Source of the DNA: Prolixibacteraceae bacterium
GTDB lineage: Bacteria; Bacteroidota; Bacteroidia; Bacteroidales; Prolixibacteraceae
DNA length: 6,337 bases
Direction: 5' to 3'
NCBI GenBank assembly: GCA_016930735.1
Contig: JAFGGF010000080.1
Coordinates: 1-6,337, forward strand
The notes beneath the pieces are model-generated. The model was given only the letters and a program-made list of their open reading frames with translations. It was not told the origin of the DNA and did no database searches. Below, piece after piece: positions 1 through 4,763 of the stretch; the stretch's first letter is position 1, and each line of letters opens with the position of its first letter. Both the position numbers and the translations under genes were made by a program.

Positions 1-657
1 CCGGGTAGTGTCACAGAAGATACATGGTTCAGGAGGTTGGCCACAGACCCTGGTTTCTCAGGTGATTGTGGCTCAGGTAGCAGCAATATAATTAAAATTG
101 AAATAAACAATATTGATCCTGGTACAATTTCAGGCGATCAGGTAACTTGTTCCGGTGATATACCTCTCGAACTGGTTTCAGATGTTGATGCATCTGCAAA
201 AGGAGAAATTTCGTACCAGTGGCAGGTTAGTGAAAATGGGAATGATTTTGAAAATATAAATGGGGCAGTAGGTGAAACCTATTTGCCTGATGCAACCAAT
301 GCCTGGTACAGGAGAATGGTTATAAGTACGTTAGGTTCAAATTCATGTAGTGATTTCAGTAATATTGTACATATCAATATAAATAATCTTGATGGTGGGG
401 ATATTACCGGTGATCAGACAATTTGCGGTGGTTCAGTACCACAGGAAATTACCAGTATTGTTGATGGAACCGGTGCAGGCGAAATTTCATATGCCTGGTT
501 ATCAAGTATAGATAATTTATCGTTTGAAATCGTTCCTGATGCAATTAATAAAACATATATTCCTGATGCAATTGAACAGGAAACATGGTATGTCAGAGTT
601 ACCTATAGCAACTTAAATGGATTTGTGTGCAGTGATTACAGCGATACTGTAAAAATT
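1..657 (+). repeat. Tandem 92-residue (276-base) Ig-like repeats, two complete and one partial
   Basis: Two complete protein repeats lie back to back: bases 106-381 and 382-657, each exactly 92 codons. A partial copy occupies 1-105. Each complete copy starts NN(I/L)D.G.I(S/T)GDQ, then has C(S/G)G and GEISY.W in the middle, then (T)YLPDA or TYIPDA, a (T/A)WY.R segment, and a C(S)D(F/Y)S ending. The partial copy shows the matching TWFRRL and a terminal I.I stretch. The copies differ clearly in sequence, so this is an old expansion rather than a recent DNA-level duplication. Because the first copy is cut by the window, more copies probably lie upstream. Confidence 0.85.
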
Positions 658-2994
658 TCGCTTGGTGGTTCACTGATTGTGGAAGCAGAAAGCAATAGCC
701 CTGTTTGTGCAGGAAATAATATACTTTTAACTGAAACCGGTGGTGAAGCAGATTCGTGGTTATGGAGTGGTCCCGAAGGATTTACTTCCAATGTGCAGAA
801 TCCAATTATTGAAGGTGCAACTTCGCAGAATTCCGGAACTTACATTGTTACAGGATTTTCAGGTGGTTGCCAGTCAAATGATACTATTGAAGTTTTGGTT
901 GGTGAAGGTCCTGTTATCTCCATTTTAGATATTCAGGATGTATTATGCTACGGCGATAGCACTGGCTCTGCCACTGTTTCTGTTACAGGTGCCGAAGATT
1001 CATATAATGTTATTTGGAATACTATTCCGCAACAAACCGGATTAACTGCAACCGGCCTGGCTGCAGGAGAATACATAGTTACCATTATTAGCCAAAGTGG
1101 TTGTAATGCTGAAACATCTGTCGTAATCGGGCAACCTGCCAATTCTTTAAATCTTGCGATAGAGGAAATTACAAATGTAGCATGCGATGGGCCAAATTCA
1201 GGAGCTATCAATATTGATATCACGGGTGGAACTGAACCTTATTCCTATGAATGGTATAAGGATCTTGAAATGATTGCAACCACTGAGGATATTGCCGGGC
1301 TGGATATCGGGACTTATATTGTTATTGTTAATGATGCCAACAGATGTTCCGTTTCAGAAGAAATTGAAGTTATTGGTACCTCCGGTATACAGGTTCGTTT
1401 TTCAAATATCAGTCATGTTTCCTGCGCCGGCGATAATACCGGTTCAGCAAGAATAATTGTTACTGGAGGTACTGAACCTTATTCTTACAACTGGAATCTT
1501 CCGGTTAATCAGAATGGTGACAGAATCACAGGCCTGGCAACAGGATTTTATACTGTGAAAGTTACCGATGCAAACAACTGTTCTGCTTCTCAGAATTTAT
1601 TGATTGCAATTATGGACCTGGTTCCGCCTCAAGCTGTTTGCCAGGATTTAACAATTTACCTCGATGAAAACGGGCAGGCATCTGTAACTGCAGAGGATAT
1701 TGGCATAAACAGCTCTGATAATTGCGGGCTTGATACAATGTATCTTAACAGGTATGATTTCGGTTGTGATGATATTGGCACTTCTTCTGTACAGTTAACA
1801 GTATTTGATTTCAGCAATCATATGGCTGAATGTACTGCTCAGGTTGAGGTAGTTGATACCATAGCCCCGGTTATTAATTGTACGGAAAATATTGTTGCAG
1901 AGGTAACTGATGGTGAATGCGAAATAAATGTTATGGTACCACTACCTGATATTTCCGATAATTGTGCAATAGAATCAGTTATTAATGATTTTAACCAAAC
2001 TGATAATGCAAACGGAATTTATCCGGTTGGTACAACTACGGTAACCTGGACTGTTACCGATATTCATGGAAATGTTTCCTATTGTTCATTTAATGTTGTT
2101 GTTTTAGGAGCAGTTAAAGCAAATACCGATTATGCTTATGTAGAATTGGAAACAGTTATTCCGGTACTTGATAATGATTTTGCATGTTCAGGTATTGATA
2201 CGTCAACAGTTACTGTAACTCAGGAACCTGAATATGGCGAAGTTTTAACAGATACTGCAACCGGAGAAATTAGTTATTCTGTTTTACCTGAATACTTTGG
2301 AGTAACATTTACCGATGAATTTATTTACAGCGTCTGCAGCTCTGAAAATATGTGTGATACTGCAATTGTTTATGTGACACATGAAGGAGCAGCATTTGAA
2401 CCTCAGCCACCATTTGCAATAAATGATACATTTAACACAGAGTGTAACAGTATTTTTGGCAATGTAACTGATAATGATGAATATATTGCAGAACCTTTCA
2501 CTGTTTCAGAATTAATACTTCCGGTACATGGGGAATTGATTATAAATCCCGATGGTTCGTTTGAATATATACCAAATGAAGGGTATAACGGAACCGATAT
2601 GTTTACTTATCAGTTCTGTTATGATAATTATCCTGAAATATGTTCCAATCCGGGAGTAGTTTTTATTAATGTGGATTGCCCGTGCAATTTATTTGTACCT
2701 GATGCATTTTCACCAAATAACGATAATGTGCATGACGTATTTTATGTCGAATGTTTGGAAACCTTATATCCCGAAGCCAGGCTCGAAGTATATAACAGAT
2801 GGGGAGTTTTGGTTTATAAAAAGGAACATTACGGGAATGAATCAGATTGGGGGTCGATTGATGCATGGTGGGATGGCAGGTCAACAAATTCATGGACACT
2901 TGGAAATCAGAAAGTCCCGATTGGCACCTATTTCTACCTGCTTCAGCTTGAACCAGGTAATGTGCTGAAAGGATCGGTTTATGTAAATTATTAA
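1..2994 (+). CDS. Large T9SS-exported modular adhesin, SprB-like, type-B C-terminal sorting domain (5' truncated by window)
   Basis: The gene encodes a cell-surface protein probably exported by the type IX secretion system. The frame is open from base 1, giving 997 visible residues, so the N-terminus and signal peptide lie upstream. Domains by window residue: end of an Ig-like repeat (1-35); two 92-residue Ig-like repeats (36-127, 128-219); an Ig-like domain with a WSGPEGF motif (about 224-303); three SprB repeats (about 304-538); a HYR-like domain with SDNCGLD (about 543-619) and a HYR domain with PVGTTTVTWTVTD (about 621-702); two cadherin/VCBS-like domains, the first with VLDND, the second with NPDGSFEYIP and YNGTDMFTY (about 706-796, 806-890). 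It ends in a CHU_C/TIGR04131-type domain (896-997) with FVPDAFSPNNDNVHDVF, VYNRWG, WWDG and PIGTYFY. This architecture is typical of gliding adhesins and similar Bacteroidota surface proteins; the ligand is unknown. An AGGAGG just before the TTG at 37 is not a real start signal. A terminator follows 16 bases after the stop. Confidence 0.93.
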   Translation, partial: PGSVTEDTWFRRLATDPGFSGDCGSGSSNIIKIEINNIDPGTISGDQVTCSGDIPLELVSDVDASAKGEISYQWQVSENGNDFENINGAVGETYLPDATNAWYRRMVISTLGSNSCSDFSNIVHININNLDGGDITGDQTICGGSVPQEITSIVDGTGAGEISYAWLSSIDNLSFEIVPDAINKTYIPDAIEQETWYVRVTYSNLNGFVCSDYSDTVKISLGGSLIVEAESNSPVCAGNNILLTETGGEADSWLWSGPEGFTSNVQNPIIEGATSQNSGTYIVTGFSGGCQSNDTIEVLVGEGPVISILDIQDVLCYGDSTGSATVSVTGAEDSYNVIWNTIPQQTGLTATGLAAGEYIVTIISQSGCNAETSVVIGQPANSLNLAIEEITNVACDGPNSGAINIDITGGTEPYSYEWYKDLEMIATTEDIAGLDIGTYIVIVNDANRCSVSEEIEVIGTSGIQVRFSNISHVSCAGDNTGSARIIVTGGTEPYSYNWNLPVNQNGDRITGLATGFYTVKVTDANNCSASQNLLIAIMDLVPPQAVCQDLTIYLDENGQASVTAEDIGINSSDNCGLDTMYLNRYDFGCDDIGTSSVQLTVFDFSNHMAECTAQVEVVDTIAPVINCTENIVAEVTDGECEINVMVPLPDISDNCAIESVINDFNQTDNANGIYPVGTTTVTWTVTDIHGNVSYCSFNVVVLGAVKANTDYAYVELETVIPVLDNDFACSGIDTSTVTVTQEPEYGEVLTDTATGEISYSVLPEYFGVTFTDEFIYSVCSSENMCDTAIVYVTHEGAAFEPQPPFAINDTFNTECNSIFGNVTDNDEYIAEPFTVSELILPVHGELIINPDGSFEYIPNEGYNGTDMFTYQFCYDNYPEICSNPGVVFINVDCPCNLFVPDAFSPNNDNVHDVFYVECLETLYPEARLEVYNRWGVLVYKKEHYGNESDWGSIDAWWDGRSTNSWTLGNQKVPIGTYFYLLQLEPGNVLKGSVYVNY
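910..1617 (+). repeat. Three consecutive SprB-type repeats within the adhesin
   Basis: Window residues about 304-538 form three units of about 75-80 residues. Each has the SprB-repeat pattern: a hydrophobic lead-in strand, then V.C.G...G.(A/I), then (V/I)TGG.EPYSY.W in units 2 and 3, then (I/L).GL..G.Y.V.(V/I).D, then C near the end. Unit 1 is the most divergent, with VTGAEDSYNVIW. Units 2 and 3 share the DNA string ACTGAACCTTATTC at 1231-1244 and 1471-1484, exactly 240 bases apart. SprB repeats are known from the SprB gliding adhesin and many other T9SS-exported surface proteins. Confidence 0.85.
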
Positions 2995-3010
2995 CTATAA
3001 ATAGAAGAAT

Positions 3011-3048
3011 AAAAAACACCTGCCTATATTAAGCAGGTGTTTTTTTTT
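3011..3048 (+). terminator. Rho-independent terminator after the adhesin gene
   Basis: A perfect stem CACCTGC/GCAGGTG (3017-3023 with 3033-3039) closes a 9-base loop and is extended by A:T pairs between the A run 3011-3016 and the T run after it. The stem runs into a tract of nine T residues (3040-3048). It begins 16 bases after the adhesin stop codon. The A run on the left makes it potentially bidirectional, though no gene is seen on the opposite strand. It should end the adhesin transcript before the downstream gene pair. Confidence 0.93.
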
Positions 3049-3166
3049 AGCCTATAATAATTTGTGTTTTATTGAAAATATTATTATCAGTTACAATCAG
3101 GCCTGAACACACTTTGACTAATTCTCTTATAAATTTTTTAAAAGTATAATCCGTTTTGCGGTTTAA

Positions 3167-3185
3167 ATTATAAATCATTTATAAT
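3167..3185. promoter_or_regulatory. 19-base AT-rich palindrome, possible operator
   Basis: The arms ATTATAAAT (3167-3175) and ATTTATAAT (3177-3185) are perfect 9-base inverted repeats around a single C. The dyad ends exactly where the GC-rich hairpin at 3186 begins. Such a dyad could bind a dimeric regulator, but AT-rich DNA produces palindromes by chance more often than mixed DNA, and no regulator is encoded nearby. The regulatory role is inference only. Confidence 0.35.
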
Positions 3186-3228
3186 AGACCCCTATCTCTG
3201 TCTTCCCCCAACGGACAGATGGGGGTCT
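3186..3228. other. GC-rich imperfect hairpin without a T tract
   Basis: AGACCCCTAT (3186-3195) pairs with ATGGGGGTCT (3219-3228), ten contiguous pairs including one T-G wobble. After a 2-base bulge (3196-3197), CTGTC (3198-3202) pairs with GACAG (3214-3218), leaving an 11-base loop (3203-3213). The loop carries a CCCCC run that could compete for the GGGGG at 3221-3225. It is GC-rich in otherwise AT-rich DNA and is followed by CTATTGAAAA, so it is not a normal intrinsic terminator on either strand. It could be a dispersed REP-like palindrome, a structured 5' leader, or a small RNA element; the sequence alone does not decide. Confidence 0.6.
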
Positions 3229-3561
3229 GCTATTGAAAATCAGTTAAAAGATTAATCGTTTTTTATTTAAGATAAAACTGTACAACTCGTTAAAGTAAAT
3301 TTATTCAACATTGCTCAATAAAGTCGTTTTTATTTTTATATCAGGGAAAACCTTATTTGCGGGGTATTTATCCCTTACTTTTCGATAAGAAAAACACTAA
3401 AAATACAGGACTAAAAAGGTAAAAATATTCCCAGTTTGGGACTTATCAGTTAATAAGGCTTTTATCTAATCATCACATAATCAGTGTTTTGATTTGTATT
3501 CTTCTTGCTGGCATATATTATGTGTTAAACCTGATACCCGTAATTTAAACATAAAATCGAC

Positions 3562-3678
3562 ATGAAGCGTTTTGAAGCATTTATAGAATATTTAATTGAC
3601 CTGATAATCTCCTTTGTATCTCAATCTGACGATACAGAAGTTTCCGACCAGAAAGTCTATACCGATAAAAATAATTAA
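3562..3678 (+). CDS. Candidate 38-residue small protein upstream of porP-family gene
   Basis: An ATG-initiated frame of 38 codons stops with TAA at 3676-3678, only two bases before the ATG of the porP-family gene. I do not recognise the product. Residues 4-19 are mainly hydrophobic with E5, E9 and D13 interspersed (FEAFIEYLIDLIISFV), suggesting an amphipathic or membrane-associated helix. The second half is polar and mixed acidic/basic (SDDTEVSDQK, then a lysine- and asparagine-rich end). No Shine-Dalgarno sequence is present, but none of the neighbouring starts has one either. The tight 2-base spacing suggests translational coupling, and it could be a leader peptide or a true small partner protein. 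It could also be chance: short open frames are common, and conservation is the deciding test. Confidence 0.45.
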   Translation: MKRFEAFIEYLIDLIISFVSQSDDTEVSDQKVYTDKNN

Positions 3679-3680
3679 CC

Positions 3681-4655
3681 ATGTTTGGAATTGGGGAATA
3701 TATTAATAAGGTAGCTTTGATTAAAAGGTTGGTCTCTTTAAAATCGGTGATTCTAATCAGTCTTTTATCAATGGTATATTCAGGATTTGCACAGCAGGAT
3801 CCTGGTTATACTCAATATATGTTTAATCAGCAAACTGTAAATCCGGCTTATGTAGGTACATGGGAAAGCATTGGATTTATGGCTCTAACCCGTAAACAAT
3901 GGGTTGGATTTGAAGGTGCTCCTTCTACACAGACACTTGCTTTTCAGACTCCGTTACAAAAAGAAAACGTTGGACTTGGATTAACTGTTGTTAACGACCA
4001 GATTGGGAAAGAAAAAAGGTTCAGCCTGGCAGCAGATTATTCATATAAGGTAAAATTAACAAACGATATATCGTTACGTTTGGGAATGAAAGGCGGTTTT
4101 ACAAATTACAGCCACGATCTTACACAATATCAGCTTGATTCACAAAATACCCCGGATCAGATGTACCAGGGTGAAATCGATCAGAAATTTATGCCAAATG
4201 TTGGGATTGGAGCTTTCCTTCATTCCAAAAAGTTTTATCTTGGTTTTTCTGTTCCAAAACTGATACAGAATGAATTCAAGGATAATGAAAACTTTTCGAC
4301 ATATGCCGAAATGAGGCATTTCTTCCTGACCGGAGCTTACGTTTTCGATTTGAACGAAAGTATCAAATTTAAACCAACTTTTTTAACTAAGGCTGCAATT
4401 GGTTCACCGGTTCAATTGGATTTAAGTGCCAATTTTTTATTAAAAGAAAAATTCTGGCTGGGAGCCATGTATCGTACAGGCGATTCTTTTGGTTTTATTG
4501 CACAATGGGTTTTCGACAAAAAACTGCGGATAGGGTATGCAATCGACTTTACAACTACTAACTTAAGAAATTATCACGACGGTGTTCATGAAATAATGGT
4601 TTCATACGAATTAAACTTTTTGAAAACCAGAGTTGCATCTCCAAGATATTTTTAA
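3681..4655 (+). CDS. Type IX secretion system outer-membrane protein, PorP/SprF family
   Basis: The 324-residue product fits the PorP/SprF family, whose members are outer-membrane proteins needed by the T9SS or by export of individual type-B adhesins. A signal peptide is visible: a basic stretch with K15, R16 and K21, a hydrophobic core about 23-33, and likely cleavage near GFA-Q at 37/38. The mature start carries the family signature QDPGYTQYMFN followed by VNPAYVGT (39-60), then RKQWVGFEGAPSTQ, a strong family motif. The rest alternates short amphipathic strands with glycine-rich turns (GLGLTVVNDQIGKE, LRLGMKGGF, PNVGIGAFLH, WLGAMYRTGD), as in a beta-barrel, and ends with an aromatic residue, SPRYF. 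The ATG at 3681 is chosen because it closely follows the small ORF; it gives a rather long n-region, and a later TTG at 3717 would also leave a signal peptide. It probably shares a transcript with the OmpA-domain gene 108 bases downstream. By position it is the likely partner of the upstream adhesin, as sprF is for sprB. Confidence 0.93.
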   Translation: MFGIGEYINKVALIKRLVSLKSVILISLLSMVYSGFAQQDPGYTQYMFNQQTVNPAYVGTWESIGFMALTRKQWVGFEGAPSTQTLAFQTPLQKENVGLGLTVVNDQIGKEKRFSLAADYSYKVKLTNDISLRLGMKGGFTNYSHDLTQYQLDSQNTPDQMYQGEIDQKFMPNVGIGAFLHSKKFYLGFSVPKLIQNEFKDNENFSTYAEMRHFFLTGAYVFDLNESIKFKPTFLTKAAIGSPVQLDLSANFLLKEKFWLGAMYRTGDSFGFIAQWVFDKKLRIGYAIDFTTTNLRNYHDGVHEIMVSYELNFLKTRVASPRYF

Positions 4656-4666
4656 TAAAATTGGTT

Positions 4667-4759
4667 ATGAAACGACCATGGATAAAATTTATTTGCAAAA
4701 CCAATATTATAATTTTCAAGGGAGTTACATCGAATACCAGAGTAAACGAACAATTATAA
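4667..4759 (+). CDS. Weak candidate 30-residue ORF between porP-family and OmpA-domain genes
   Basis: An ATG frame of 30 codons begins 11 bases after the porP-family stop and ends with TAA at 4757-4759, four bases before the next ATG. The peptide is basic with a short hydrophobic centre (MKRPWIKFICK, then NIIIFKG). It has no recognisable family, no Shine-Dalgarno sequence and no signal-peptide logic. In AT-rich DNA an open frame of this length arises readily by chance, so this is recorded mainly because it fills the gap almost exactly. More likely than not it is not a gene. Confidence 0.15.
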   Translation: MKRPWIKFICKTNIIIFKGVTSNTRVNEQL

Positions 4760-4763
4760 TGAG

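Larger units (their letters stand above)
3049..3561. other. Long intergenic region, no convincing gene
   Basis: About 510 bases separate the terminator from the first small ORF. No credible ORF is seen on either strand, and I could not find a clean Bacteroidota promoter (TTTG about 20 bases before TAnnTTTG). The region is strongly AT-rich, with an A-rich stretch near 3388-3427. Notable structures are the AT palindrome at 3167-3185, the GC-rich hairpin at 3186-3228, and an imperfect direct repeat at 3070-3094 and 3231-3246. Small hairpins also occur at 3429-3441 (TCCCA/TGGGA) and 3442-3457 (CTTAT/ATAAG). The promoter of the porP transcript, and possibly a long 5' leader, must lie here if that gene is not transcribed from further upstream. 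Confidence 0.6.

Noticed and set aside
31..39. AGGAGG followed by TTG as a start for the adhesin gene
   Set aside because: The frame is open back to base 1, the AGGAGG touches the TTG with no spacer, and the residues before it (EDTWFRR) match the repeat landmark TWY.R, so it is internal coding sequence (two arginine codons).
948..1223. 91-codon open frame on the minus strand
   Set aside because: It lies wholly inside the SprB-repeat region of the adhesin, whose domains are well recognised; no family features.
2666..3019. Overlapping open frames on both strands over the CTD-coding region
   Set aside because: Both are shadows of the conserved sorting-domain codons; the minus one also begins inside the terminator.
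3143..3150. TATAAT hexamer as a sigma-70 type -10 box
   Set aside because: No -35 element at proper spacing (the TTGACT at 3114 is 25 bases away), and Bacteroidota primary promoters use a different consensus; AT-rich DNA gives this hexamer by chance.
3508..3524. Possible sigma-54 promoter (TGGCA then ATGTG)
   Set aside because: The GG element fits but the invariant GC of the -12 element is GT, and the remaining consensus is poor.
4660..4705. ATTGGTT/AACCAAT inverted repeat after the porP-family gene as a terminator
   Set aside because: Only 7 AT-rich pairs with a 32-base loop and no T tract; unlikely to stop transcription.
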